Below, in pieces: positions 1 through 7,698 of a DNA stretch of 35,610 bases (the stretch's first letter is position 1; every line of letters begins with the position of its first letter). The stretch is from CAYLGY01 sp964383325. Its GTDB lineage: Bacteria > Pseudomonadota > Alphaproteobacteria > Rhizobiales > Rhizobiaceae. The translations under genes were made by a program, and so were the position numbers. Under the pieces are notes generated by a model that had not been told where the DNA came from, ran no database searches, and worked only from the letters and a program-made list of their open reading frames with translations. The stretch lies in assembly GCA_964383325.1 (NCBI GenBank), contig CAYLGY010000018.1, positions 1-35,610 of the forward strand, read 5' to 3'.

Positions 1-276
1 GGATCGGGACGCGAAGGCCGGGCGGGCAAGAAAGGCACGGCTCCGCACCCCGTCCCTGCCTCGCCCCGCCACTTCCCGCAGATCGTCCGGCATGTCGATA
101 TCAAAGGCGAGCTAGGGCAGGAAGAGTGCCCGCGCACCAGCCTGGTCCATATGCGCAGGAAAACTGTCCGCCCCAAAGCGGAAATCGGACAACCGACCCG
201 CCCGCAACGCCAACCCGTTCCTCCCGCGTCGTCTCGTGACCATTCCCGCAATCCCGGCCCCGGGAATCATCGCTCC
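1..276 (-). pseudogene. Remnant of a CofC/FbiD-like guanylyltransferase (F420 biosynthesis), C-terminal part
   Basis: Read on the minus strand, one frame gives RRRGRNGLALRAG, then FRFGADSFPAHMDQAG, then a TAG stop at 112-114, then LAFDIDMPDDLREV in the same frame. These match, in order, the C-terminal signature blocks of 2-phospho-L-lactate / 3-phosphoglycerate guanylyltransferases: the GTNALAL block, FRFGpdSFarH, and the LALDIDTPxDL block that closes the fold. The family makes the phosphodiester intermediate of coenzyme F420. The N-terminal nucleotide-binding half is absent: the remnant begins right after the LLM gene that ends at 342. The spacing between the second and third blocks is about five residues shorter than I would expect, which suggests a deletion as well as the stop. 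The frame runs off the window at base 1. Family assignment is by eye. A broken gene is clear if the assignment holds. A MobA-like nucleotidyltransferase is the alternative. Confidence 0.55.
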
Positions 277-341
277 CCGGGTCCGGCGCCGGCTGGAGGG
301 CCAGCCGACAGCCCGCCAGGACGCTTGTCGCGTCCTTCCGT

Positions 342-1346
342 TCAGATATGCGGTGCGACCTCGGTCGCGAAGATTTCCATCTGCTCATGGAATTCCGGCA
401 CCGTGTTTGCAGCGAAAAGCAGGCCAAGCAGATGCGTAACGCCGACCTCGCGCAAGGCTCTCGCCTTCTCGATTACCTCGTCCACGCTGCCAACCAGGTT
501 GATCTCCTCATGGCTGACGCTGCCCTGCTCCTTCAGGGTCGATTTCGTCAGGGTAATGAGATGCTTGTACAACTGACTGTTCTGGAATTTCTCCATCGCC
601 TCTTCATGCGTCCGTGCGACGCAAACGGCATATTGCGGCGTGATCTCGATATCCCTGGCTTGCCGACCATTCTGCTCTGCCAAGTCTCCGAGCCGCGCAA
701 TCTGGGTACGCAGATTGTCGATCGGCATGCAGGCAGGAAGCCAGGCATCGCCAAACCGTGCCGCGCGCTCGACCGTATTGCGGTTATTGCCGCCAATATA
801 TACCGGCAAGTGGGCTTGATACGCCTTGGGATACATTTCCACATTGCGGAACTTGTAGTATTTTCCCTCGAATGTGGCGCTACGCTCTTCGAACAATGCC
901 TTGAGGGCGATCAGCCCTTCTTCGACCATATTGCCCCGATGCACTTCCCAATCGGGATGAAGCGCTTCGAACTCCTCCCGATACGCGCCCAGGCCAATGC
1001 CGAGATCGAACCGGCCCTTGCTCAGATGGTCCAGTGTCGCGATCTGCTTTGCCGTTACGACAATGTCCCGGCGCATCGGCAGCACGAGCATGCCGGTGCC
1101 CATGCGCAACGTGCTCGTTTCCGCGGCAATGTATGCATAGGTGATCAGGGGCTCCAGATAGTTTGGCGGCTGGGAAAAATCCTCCTGCACGTAGCTCTGG
1201 GTCGTCATGTGATCGTTACCCCAGACGCCGTGATAGTTCAGCTCCTCAGCCTTCTTGGCAATACCGACAATCTCGTGCGGGCTCGCGAAAGGAACCGGAT
1301 ATATCAGCCCTTCCATCCCGGTAGGCAAACCTACGCTGGTTTTCAT
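342..1346 (-). CDS. LLM-class (luciferase-like) oxidoreductase, probably F420- or flavin-dependent
   Basis: 334-aa TIM-barrel protein of the bacterial luciferase-like superfamily. The N-terminal strand (MKTSVGLPTG) is followed by the early block AEELNYHGVWGNDH, the central block LSKGRFDLGIGLGAYREEF (residues about 107-125) that lines the cofactor pocket, and VYIGGNNRNTVERAARFGDAW (about 181-201), which binds the cofactor phosphate in F420 and FMN members. The length is normal for the family. The start has a GAGGGAG ribosome site 7 bases upstream. It lies 56 bases after the M24 hydrolase and is the last intact gene of the catabolic cluster. Such enzymes oxidise or monooxygenate small organics, including ring cleavage, and the substrate cannot be read from sequence. 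The adjoining CofC-like remnant favours F420, but FMN use is equally possible. Confidence 0.85.
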   Translation of the reverse strand: MKTSVGLPTGMEGLIYPVPFASPHEIVGIAKKAEELNYHGVWGNDHMTTQSYVQEDFSQPPNYLEPLITYAYIAAETSTLRMGTGMLVLPMRRDIVVTAKQIATLDHLSKGRFDLGIGLGAYREEFEALHPDWEVHRGNMVEEGLIALKALFEERSATFEGKYYKFRNVEMYPKAYQAHLPVYIGGNNRNTVERAARFGDAWLPACMPIDNLRTQIARLGDLAEQNGRQARDIEITPQYAVCVARTHEEAMEKFQNSQLYKHLITLTKSTLKEQGSVSHEEINLVGSVDEVIEKARALREVGVTHLLGLLFAANTVPEFHEQMEIFATEVAPHI

Positions 1347-1402
1347 TGCAATACTCCCTCGGTGTTCTCTGTCTCAACACGATCTATTCCAAGATATTGG
1401 CT

Positions 1403-2569
1403 CTAAACTACGATCAAATCCCTGGGGATCACCGTAATCGGTTTGTATCCATCCTCCGTAACCTCGATGGTATCTTCAACCATCATCCCGAATTCGCCCA
1501 GCTGGTAATAGGGTGTCTCTACCGACAGAACCATTCCGCTTGCGAGCCGGGTGTCGTCCCTCGGCGCAACGAACGGCATTTCATACATGTTCAGCCCGAT
1601 TCCGTGGCCGCAATGCTGGCGTCTGTACCCGGCAATACCCGCCTCTTTCACTGCATCGACTGCGACACGGAACAAATGACTTGCACTGACCCCTGCCTTG
1701 ACTTCGGCCAGTTCGACATCCAGGCCATGATGTAGCGCCTGATAGGCCTTGCGCTGCGCCTCCGGCGGCTCGCCGACAACCAGGGTACGCGCCATGTCGG
1801 ACCAATAGCCGAGATAGGTGCAACCCGCATCGACGCGGACCATTTCCCCCTTCTGGATCGTCCGTAGCGTCGGATAGGCGTCTGCCAGCGCCGAACGTGG
1901 GCCGGAGGTCACCGACACGAAGCGCGGCACCCCGCCTCCCCGCGCCATGCAGTTCGACACGAGGGCCGCGAGTTCGATCTCGCTCATTCCCGGCCGGATC
2001 TGCCTGCTGATCTCCTCGATGCCTTCTTCCACCAGCTGGGTTGCCCGGCGGATCCGCGCAACTTCTTCCGGCAGCTTGGTCGCCCGGCAAGCCTTCAGCC
2101 GGGGCGATATGTCAACCAGCCGCTCGGAGCCGAAAATGCTCGAACACAATTCCCAGAGCATGCTGCCGTCCGGGCCATCGACCCCGATTTTCCCCCTGGG
2201 CGAAGGACAGTCCTGCACCGCAGCACGAAATGCTTCCTCGAAACTGGCAACGCTGGGCGGGCCGAGATCGAGCGCGTCCTCATCTCCACGGCTCTCGAAG
2301 TAAAACTCTCCATATCTGAACAATTTCAGTGACTCGATAGCTGTATCGGCTGCCGGGCCCGCATCGGCGGCGCCCAACACCAGCCGGACTGTCTCCAGCT
2401 GGGCAATCGCCGCGGAAAGATAGTGCGGCGCCAGATCGTGCGACATGCTGTGGTAACCCGAAAGGTACCCCTTGTTCGCCGGATCCACCGTGACCAGAAA
2501 ATCCAGATCTTCGTTGATGGATGAAAACACTTTTTTTCTGATCTCAGCAGACAGATCACTCTGATTCAT
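1403..2569 (-). CDS. M24-family (creatinase/Xaa-Pro aminopeptidase fold) hydrolase with an altered active-site histidine
   Basis: 388 aa: a creatinase-type N-terminal domain (about 1-155) and a C-terminal pita-bread M24 domain. The five metal ligands are visible: D247 (RVDAG), D258 (YWSDMART), H322 (CGHGIG), E351 (SVETPYY) and E365 (VEDTIEV). The segment SGPRSALADAYPT aligns without gaps to the E. coli PepP segment SGENGCILHYTEN. This puts D230 where M24 peptidases and creatinase carry a conserved catalytic histidine. A dinuclear-metal hydrolase is therefore likely, but its substrate and chemistry may differ from an aminopeptidase. Related non-peptidase members include creatinase and ectoine hydrolase. 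Start: AAAAGGG eight bases before ATG. It sits between the ABC binding-protein gene (192-base gap) and an LLM oxidoreductase, which suggests C-N bond cleavage in the cluster's pathway. Confidence 0.85.
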   Translation of the reverse strand: MNQSDLSAEIRKKVFSSINEDLDFLVTVDPANKGYLSGYHSMSHDLAPHYLSAAIAQLETVRLVLGAADAGPAADTAIESLKLFRYGEFYFESRGDEDALDLGPPSVASFEEAFRAAVQDCPSPRGKIGVDGPDGSMLWELCSSIFGSERLVDISPRLKACRATKLPEEVARIRRATQLVEEGIEEISRQIRPGMSEIELAALVSNCMARGGGVPRFVSVTSGPRSALADAYPTLRTIQKGEMVRVDAGCTYLGYWSDMARTLVVGEPPEAQRKAYQALHHGLDVELAEVKAGVSASHLFRVAVDAVKEAGIAGYRRQHCGHGIGLNMYEMPFVAPRDDTRLASGMVLSVETPYYQLGEFGMMVEDTIEVTEDGYKPITVIPRDLIVV

Positions 2570-2708
2570 AAGTCAGCCCTTTTACTCTCTCACGCCTATG
2601 CGATGAGATTCACTGCCATACAACTGTATTCTGGAGTTTCTATTCCAGCAGAAAGCCGAATTTCAGACCGCATTCACCTTCATGCGGTTGCCTGCACGGA
2701 CCCGTTCC

Positions 2709-2724
2709 TGTTCCGATAACGGAG
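2709..2724. promoter_or_regulatory. Operator-like motif sharing 11 bases with the cluster's main operator
   Basis: The plus strand reads TGTTCCGATAACGGAG here. Its first 11 bases (TGTTCCGATAA) are identical to the minus-strand reading of the palindrome at 11542-11560. The local arms are GTTCC / GGAGC with one mismatch around GATAAC, so symmetry is poorer and spacing one base shorter than in the main site. It lies 140 bases upstream of the M24 start, where a second promoter of the cluster would be expected. Nearby at 2631-2648 is another inverted repeat, CTGGA-N8-TCCAG. Regulatory function is inferred. Confidence 0.35.
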
Positions 2725-2752
2725 CGTTGCGAGGCTTTTCGCCCCGCAACGC
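2724..2752. other. Stem-loop between the binding-protein and M24 genes
   Basis: Perfect 8-bp arms GCGTTGCG / CGCAACGC, one A-C mismatch, then a further GGC / GCC pairing around a TTTTC loop. It lies 10 bases beyond the stop of the binding-protein gene. No T-run follows on the minus strand, so a standard intrinsic terminator is not supported. It could protect the 3' end of the importer mRNA, attenuate read-through into the M24 gene, or end transcription with Rho. The structure is seen directly; the role is inferred. Confidence 0.5.
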
Positions 2753-2761
2753 ACGCAATTG

Positions 2762-3712
2762 TCAGTCTCTTCTGTAAAACTCGTCGGGCACGACTTCACC
2801 CGGCTCGAGTGCCAGTTCGATATCGTCCTTGTAGGCTTCGATGTCTTCATCGCTCGGAGCACGGATCACGAAGTTGTACCTTCCGGAAGCAATCGCCTTT
2901 GCAAGAATGCCGGGTTCCGCACCCGACAGCTTGACGAATTCTGCCTCGGCTGCCTCCGGATCCTTGTTGATCCGCTCGACAATCTCCGCATAACCTTCCA
3001 GCAGCTTCTGCTCGGCGGTTGCCGACAGGCCGCTATTGGCGCCGATCACCTGCAGGTGGAATGGATCGCCCTTGGGACGCAGGTCGGAGCTCGTCAGCAC
3101 GACATTCAGTTCCGGATGCATCTCGCGAACCCGCGTTGCGTCGGGTTCCCAGCCGAAAGCGATGTCGGCCGTGTCGGCAAGAACCTGTGTCACGCCGCTC
3201 AGCAGACCCGGAATCGGGATCAGCTCGTAGTCTTCGCCGGCCTTCAGGCCGAATTTCTGCTCGATCTGGGCGGCGCTGATTCTCCAGGCGCCGGCAACGA
3301 TGGCTGCAACGCGCTTGCCCTTGAGATCCTCGGCGGATTCGATCTTGTCGCCCTTGCCGAAGAACTGGGTGTCGGAGATGGTGTAGGTTCCGACCAGCCG
3401 GACAGGCTGACCCCTCGCCGCCATGGCCGCAAAGTTCGTGTAGCCGCCGATGAGCGCATCGACTTCCCCTGCCGCAAAGCCGGTCCAGTAGGCGGGAACG
3501 CTCGGATAGACGACGAGTTCGAGGTCCAGGCCCAGACGATCCTTGAGCTCCTGGTCCTCATTGAGGAACAGGGGCACGATGATCGATCCGTCGCGATCGA
3601 TCAGACCGATACGCACCTTTTCCTTCTCCTGCGCACTTGCAGCGTTGATACTGAACAACGCGCTGGCCACCATCGTGACCAGAATTGCGAGTGTCCTTAG
3701 ATTTCTCCTCAT
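2762..3712 (-). CDS. ABC transporter periplasmic substrate-binding protein (SsuA/TauA/NMT1-like)
   Basis: About 316 aa. A Sec signal peptide (basic MRRNLRT, hydrophobic core, cleavage probably after INAASA) precedes a type-II binding-protein fold that starts KVRIGLIDRDGS. Blocks typical of the SsuA/TauA/THI5 group follow: AAGEVDALIGG (about residue 80), DLKGKRVAAIVAGAWR and ADTADIAFGWEPDATR. Start choice: ATG at 3712 has AAGGA at a good distance, while an in-frame ATG at 3721 directly abuts AGGGAAGG and is the alternative. It follows the ATPase gene by about 40 bases and belongs to the same minus-strand operon. The family delivers sulfonates, taurine, pyrimidines, aromatic acids and similar compounds. 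The ligand here is unknown but presumably is the substrate of the cluster's enzymes. Confidence 0.85.
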   Translation of the reverse strand: MRRNLRTLAILVTMVASALFSINAASAQEKEKVRIGLIDRDGSIIVPLFLNEDQELKDRLGLDLELVVYPSVPAYWTGFAAGEVDALIGGYTNFAAMAARGQPVRLVGTYTISDTQFFGKGDKIESAEDLKGKRVAAIVAGAWRISAAQIEQKFGLKAGEDYELIPIPGLLSGVTQVLADTADIAFGWEPDATRVREMHPELNVVLTSSDLRPKGDPFHLQVIGANSGLSATAEQKLLEGYAEIVERINKDPEAAEAEFVKLSGAEPGILAKAIASGRYNFVIRAPSDEDIEAYKDDIELALEPGEVVPDEFYRRD

Positions 3713-3753
3713 TGCATTCATCCTTCCCTGATGCTTGAAGATGATTGACACCA

Positions 3754-4542
3754 TTATACGCTCGCACCTGTAAGATCTGCTTGCGGCTCTCCCGTGTTTG
3801 CAGTGATCATTCCGTGAATCTTGTTTCTGATCTCCAGAAACTCGATTGTCTTTGGAACTGGGCATTCACTGGTGTTGAATTCGGCGAGTATCTTTGCCGG
3901 CCTTCCTAGCAGGATCACCCTGTCTGCCAGGATAAATGCTTCCTCGATATTGTGCGTAACAATAATTGCCGTCATGTTTATCTGCTTGCACAGTATGAGG
4001 AACTCGGACCGCAACGTCGCTGCCGTAACCTCGTCCAGGGCCGAAAAGCTTTCGTCCAGCAGCATCAGTTCCGGCTCGATCGCGAAGGCGCGCGCAAGCG
4101 ACACGCGCTGCCGCATGCCGCCGGATAGTTGCGAGGGATACAGATCGGCCGCATGCGCCAGATGGACATATTCCAGCCATTTGCGCGCCAGCTCTTCCTG
4201 CTCCTGCTTCGAACGGCCGAGGATCTCCAGGCCGAGCTTGACGTTCTTGAGCGCGGTCCGCCAGGGGAGCAGCCTGGGGGCCTGAAACGCCATCCCGATG
4301 ACCCCCTGCAACTGCCGGTGCTGATGATAGGGATCGACGCCAGCTACCCGGACGCTGCCGCTTGTAGGCGCCAGATTGCCGATCAGCAGGTTCAGCAGCG
4401 TGGATTTTCCCGCTCCCGTCTGCCCCAATATGGCAACGCGCTCGCCCTTGCGGATCTGCAGGGACAAATCATGTACAGCGACAAAGTCTCCGAAGACGAC
4501 ATTGGCACGATCGATTGTGACGACGGCTTCCGGCTCGCTCAT
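3754..4542 (-). CDS. ABC transporter ATP-binding protein (TauB/SsuB-like)
   Basis: 262-aa nucleotide-binding subunit. Motifs in order: Walker A GQTGAGKST (residues 40-48), Q-loop AFQAPRLLPW (Q87), signature LSGGMRQRVSLARA (from 139), Walker B LMLLDE (159-164), D-loop SALD and switch histidine VTHNIEEA (H197). The RLLPW Q-loop and QINMTAIIVTHN are typical of the nitrate/sulfonate/taurine importer class. ATG at 4542 was chosen because GGAAGGGA lies seven bases upstream and the start overlaps the permease stop as ATGA, showing translational coupling. An in-frame start 36 bases upstream lies inside the permease gene and is less likely. It powers uptake together with the permease and the binding protein on either side. 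Confidence 0.93.
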   Translation of the reverse strand: MSEPEAVVTIDRANVVFGDFVAVHDLSLQIRKGERVAILGQTGAGKSTLLNLLIGNLAPTSGSVRVAGVDPYHQHRQLQGVIGMAFQAPRLLPWRTALKNVKLGLEILGRSKQEQEELARKWLEYVHLAHAADLYPSQLSGGMRQRVSLARAFAIEPELMLLDESFSALDEVTAATLRSEFLILCKQINMTAIIVTHNIEEAFILADRVILLGRPAKILAEFNTSECPVPKTIEFLEIRNKIHGMITANTGEPQADLTGASV

Positions 4543-5333
4543 CTGACATTCCCTTCCTTGCGCCATACCAGAAGCCATTTCTCCATATACTCAATCACCC
4601 AAAGAATAACGAAGTTCGTGACGATCATGATAAGCGTCCACGCGAAGATCATCCCCATTTGAAAATCCGTCTGCGCGTGACCCATTTTGGCACCCACGCC
4701 AGTATTTGCGCCAATAAGCTCAGCAAATACCAGGATCCTCAAGACAAGAGAGGAAATGGATTTCATGGAAATCAGAAGATACACGATGGACTGGGGCAGA
4801 AGCAGGGTCTTGATGATCTGCCACTTGTTCGGCCTGAACTGATCGACGGCTTCCAGCAGGTCCGAATCGAGATCCCGGACGCCCTCATAGACCGAGATGG
4901 CATAGAGCGGCAGCCCGACGATGAAGCAGATGAACCAGATGCGGATTTCGATGCTCGAGATCCACAGGCTGGCGATCAGGACCCAGGAAAGCGCGGGAAC
5001 GGCCTGCAGGATCGTCAGCGTCGGCAAGGCGACCAGGCTGAGGGTGCGGCGAAAGGCGCCCATCAGCAGGCCCAGGAACCAGCCGGCAACCGTGGCCGTC
5101 AGCAGCGCCAGGATCAGTCGCCAGAGCGTATCGATCAGATCTCCGAAATTATTGGAAAGCGCCTTCACAGTGCTGTTGTAGATCTGGATGGCCGACGGGA
5201 ACAGGTAGGGCGGCAGGTTGCGATGCCCCAATTCGATAAGGAAAATGAACAGAACGATGGTAATCAGGTATCCATATAATACTCTTAGTTCTGGACTTTT
5301 CCCCGACAGAATATTCTTGAAGCTGACTTTCAC
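4539..5333 (-). CDS. ABC transporter permease (TauC/SsuC-like)
   Basis: 264-aa inner-membrane protein with about six hydrophobic segments. The first is YGYLITIVLFIFLIELG. The cytoplasmic EAA loop reads LDSDLLEAVDQFRPNKWQII followed by a PQS, placed before the last membrane spans as in the BPD_transp_1 family. The start is GTG with AGAGGG nine bases upstream. Nearby ATG codons are out of frame. The stop overlaps the ATPase start by four bases. It lies 48 bases downstream of the Mer-like LLM gene, so the importer appears to be cotranscribed with the catabolic enzymes. By eye the gene uses more AT-ending codons than the core genes to the right of the cluster, consistent with but not proof of acquisition. 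Confidence 0.92.
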   Translation of the reverse strand: MKVSFKNILSGKSPELRVLYGYLITIVLFIFLIELGHRNLPPYLFPSAIQIYNSTVKALSNNFGDLIDTLWRLILALLTATVAGWFLGLLMGAFRRTLSLVALPTLTILQAVPALSWVLIASLWISSIEIRIWFICFIVGLPLYAISVYEGVRDLDSDLLEAVDQFRPNKWQIIKTLLLPQSIVYLLISMKSISSLVLRILVFAELIGANTGVGAKMGHAQTDFQMGMIFAWTLIMIVTNFVILWVIEYMEKWLLVWRKEGNVR

Positions 5334-5381
5334 CGAAGACGACCCTCTGTTGCCATGGATGCCATTGTGATGTTTATGCGG

Positions 5382-6389
5382 TTAGAGAAGATTGCCTTGC
5401 TGGAAACCTGCCCACAGACTGTGTACCATCCCTTCGTAATCCATCACCCTCTGTAGCTCGGTGCTGGGCCTGACCGCCGCGATCGTGGCGCCGGCATTCC
5501 GGAGTTCCGCCAGGCGGGCGATGCATTCGTCGACACTCCCGACAATGGCGTAGCGATCGATGAATTCATCAGGGACCAGGTCGCGCGTGACGAGAGAAGG
5601 TTGCTCACGAACAGCCTTGCGGATCTTTTCCACCGTCGGACGTTCGATCCGAAGCATTTCCGACGTCTGGCTGTGAGAGTTCGCGATCGTACGAGCAGTA
5701 ACTCCGCGGATGACGTCGTACATCGCGCTCCTGTCCTCGCCGCACAAGATGAAATTCCAGGCCACGATGCCGAGATCGCTCGCGTTCCTGCCGGCAGACT
5801 GCGCGGCCTCGTGAATCGACTTCACAATGGCCGACATGGCATCCGCCTGACCGACATTTCCTACAATCACGCCATCGGCGACTTCTCCCGCCATCACGAA
5901 CGCCTTCGGATGGGTCGATGCGACATAGATATCGACCGGAACGGAAGTCCTGAACTCCATATGTATGTCGTTGAAGCGGAAGACCTCGTTCTCGATCGAG
6001 AATCTCTGCCCGGCGAGCACAGCCTTGATGGCGAGGATCATGTCGCGCGTCGTGTTGACGAAATCGCCCGCCGGCACGCCCATTGCGGCGCGCGTGGACT
6101 TCAACCCCGCGCCGATTCCGAGCGTGACCGGACGGTTGCACAGTTCCGCGACGGTCGCGGCGGCTCGCGCAACCTGGATGGGATGGCGGGTATAGGGATT
6201 GGCGATGCCGATTCCCAGCCGGATCTTCTCCGTGCTGGCTGCAATCGCGCCGAGCAGCGCATAGGGATCGCGCATGAAGGTCTCGTCCGCCACCCAGACC
6301 ATCGGAATGCCTGCGGCTTCGGCCCGCTGCGCAATCTTGACGATCTCCCGCGAAGTATAGTCAGGCAAGACGCAAAAGGAAAAATCCAT
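5382..6389 (-). CDS. LLM-class oxidoreductase, Mer-like (methylenetetrahydromethanopterin reductase type), likely F420-dependent
   Basis: 335-aa luciferase-superfamily TIM barrel beginning MDFSFCVLPDYTSREIVK. The block IRLGIGIANPYTRHPIQVAR (about residues 51-70) is the signature of Mer-type F420-dependent enzymes. VTLGIGAGLKSTRAAMG and VDIYVASTHPKAFVMAGEVADG (cofactor phosphate region) follow. The C-terminal GSVDECIARLAELRNAGATI is typical for the subgroup. ATG at 6389 was chosen because the conserved N-terminal strand starts there. It lies 14 bases after the 2Fe-2S subunit gene, and the frame upstream of it overlaps that gene. It is distinct in sequence from the LLM protein at 342-1346. Cofactor assignment is inference from the Mer-like blocks. 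Confidence 0.87.
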   Translation of the reverse strand: MDFSFCVLPDYTSREIVKIAQRAEAAGIPMVWVADETFMRDPYALLGAIAASTEKIRLGIGIANPYTRHPIQVARAAATVAELCNRPVTLGIGAGLKSTRAAMGVPAGDFVNTTRDMILAIKAVLAGQRFSIENEVFRFNDIHMEFRTSVPVDIYVASTHPKAFVMAGEVADGVIVGNVGQADAMSAIVKSIHEAAQSAGRNASDLGIVAWNFILCGEDRSAMYDVIRGVTARTIANSHSQTSEMLRIERPTVEKIRKAVREQPSLVTRDLVPDEFIDRYAIVGSVDECIARLAELRNAGATIAAVRPSTELQRVMDYEGMVHSLWAGFQQGNLL

Positions 6390-6403
6390 TACTCTATCCA
6401 GAT

Positions 6404-6877
6404 CTACCGAGTTTCCATATGTGAAGCGATCGTTCGCGCGATCGCCCGCACGATTCCGCGATAGCCGGTGCACCGGCAGATGCATCCCGCCAGTTCGCGG
6501 CGGATGACGTCCGTATCGGCGGTCTTGAGCCGCTGGACGAGGTCGCGCGCCATTGCCAGCATGCCGGGCGTGCAATAGCCGCATTGCAAGGCGTGCTCCT
6601 CACGGAATGCCTCGCGCAGCTCGGCCATCAGGGGATCGTCGTCATATCCCTCGATCGTGGTGACTGACGCGCCTTCGCACGAGACGGCCAGCGCAATGCA
6701 GGACCGGATCGGCTTGCCGTCGAGCAGCACGGTGCATGCGCCGCAGGCGCCATGTTCGCATCCGATATGGGTGCCGGTAAGCGAAAGCTTGTCCCGGAGG
6801 AAATCGGCGAGGCTCATGCGCGGCGACAGTTCCGCGGAAATTGCCTTGCCATTGACTGTAAGCGAAAGCTTCGTCAT
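6404..6877 (-). CDS. Molybdenum hydroxylase small subunit, 2Fe-2S (CoxS/XdhC-like)
   Basis: 157 aa with two iron-sulfur domains. The plant-ferredoxin-like domain has C40, C45, C48 and C60 (GCEHGACGACTV...RSC). The helical domain has C99 and C102 (CGYCTPGM) and C134 and C136 (CRCTGY). All eight ligands are present, and C132 is an extra cysteine. The subunit passes electrons between the molybdopterin and FAD subunits. ATG at 6877 overlaps the medium-subunit stop as ATGA. Longer upstream readings lie inside that gene and are rejected. The gene order large-medium-small in transcription differs from carbon monoxide dehydrogenase operons (medium-small-large). Confidence 0.95.
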   Translation of the reverse strand: MTKLSLTVNGKAISAELSPRMSLADFLRDKLSLTGTHIGCEHGACGACTVLLDGKPIRSCIALAVSCEGASVTTIEGYDDDPLMAELREAFREEHALQCGYCTPGMLAMARDLVQRLKTADTDVIRRELAGCICRCTGYRGIVRAIARTIASHMETR

Positions 6878-7698
6878 GCGACCACCTCTGAAAGGGCCCG
6901 TTGCAGGGAAACAAGGTGCAGGCGGTGATTGTAGGGATCGATACCGGGCGCCAGCGCATCGACCGCGGCGCCAATCGAGTCCGCATCCGCGCCCTGGGCT
7001 TCCGCCAGCAGCGCCTCGATGGAGGAGACGCGGCGCGGTCCGCCCGTATGGCTGCTGCTGATCACCACTCGGTTGACGCCGCGCTCGCGATCCGTCACGA
7101 CCGCCGCAAGCGCTTCGCCGAATGCGCCCGCTTTCCTGCGGATCTTGACATAGGACCATCTAGCCGCATCCGAGAGGTCCGGAATGCGCACGCCAACGAT
7201 CAGTTCTTCCGGTTCAAGCGCCGTCGTGAAGGTGTCGAGCACGAATTCGTCGGCTGGAATGAAGCGCTCGCCTCCCTTGCCCATGACGCAGATCGAAGCG
7301 CCGATTGCCGCGAACGCAACCGGCCAATCGGCGGCAGGATCGGCATGTCCGAGGCTGCCGCCCACCGTGCCCCGGTTCCGGACGGCCCGATAGGCGATAT
7401 CCCGTGCAACGAAGGAGAGCATCGCGCCACTGCGGCCCGGGATCAGGCCATCCTCGATGTCGGCATGGGTGATCCGGCTGCCGATACGGATTTCATCACC
7501 CGCATGGTGGACGTCCCGCAATTGGCTGATCGCGCCAATGTCGATGAGCAGTTCCGGTGCCACGAGGCGCAGGTTCATCATCGGCATGAGCGACTGCCCG
7601 CCCGCCAGGATGCGACCGCCCCCGTCGCTGTCGGCCAGAGCGGCGACTGCGTCCCCGATCGTATCGGGACGCATGTACTCGAATGAAGATGCCTTCAT
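6874..7698 (-). CDS. Molybdenum hydroxylase medium subunit, FAD-binding (CoxM-like)
   Basis: 274 aa. It begins MKASSFEYMRPDTIGDAV, as do family members. The two FAD-binding motifs are AGGQSLMPMMNLRL (residues 32-45) and TVGGSLGHADPAADWP (111-126), followed by the CO_deh_flav_C domain with the block IRRKAGAFGEALAAV. It carries electrons from the iron-sulfur subunit to the external acceptor. Both ends show four-base ATGA overlaps with the large and small subunit genes, so the three are translated from one message in near-equal amounts. Confidence 0.94.
   Translation of the reverse strand: MKASSFEYMRPDTIGDAVAALADSDGGGRILAGGQSLMPMMNLRLVAPELLIDIGAISQLRDVHHAGDEIRIGSRITHADIEDGLIPGRSGAMLSFVARDIAYRAVRNRGTVGGSLGHADPAADWPVAFAAIGASICVMGKGGERFIPADEFVLDTFTTALEPEELIVGVRIPDLSDAARWSYVKIRRKAGAFGEALAAVVTDRERGVNRVVISSSHTGGPRRVSSIEALLAEAQGADADSIGAAVDALAPGIDPYNHRLHLVSLQRALSEVVA

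Noticed and set aside
101..427. 108-codon minus-strand frame at the window start
   Set aside because: It is in a different frame from both the LLM gene and the CofC-like blocks and overlaps the LLM 3' end.
2724..2752. Intrinsic terminator after the binding-protein gene
   Set aside because: The stem is good but no T-run follows on the transcribed strand, so it is listed only as a stem-loop.
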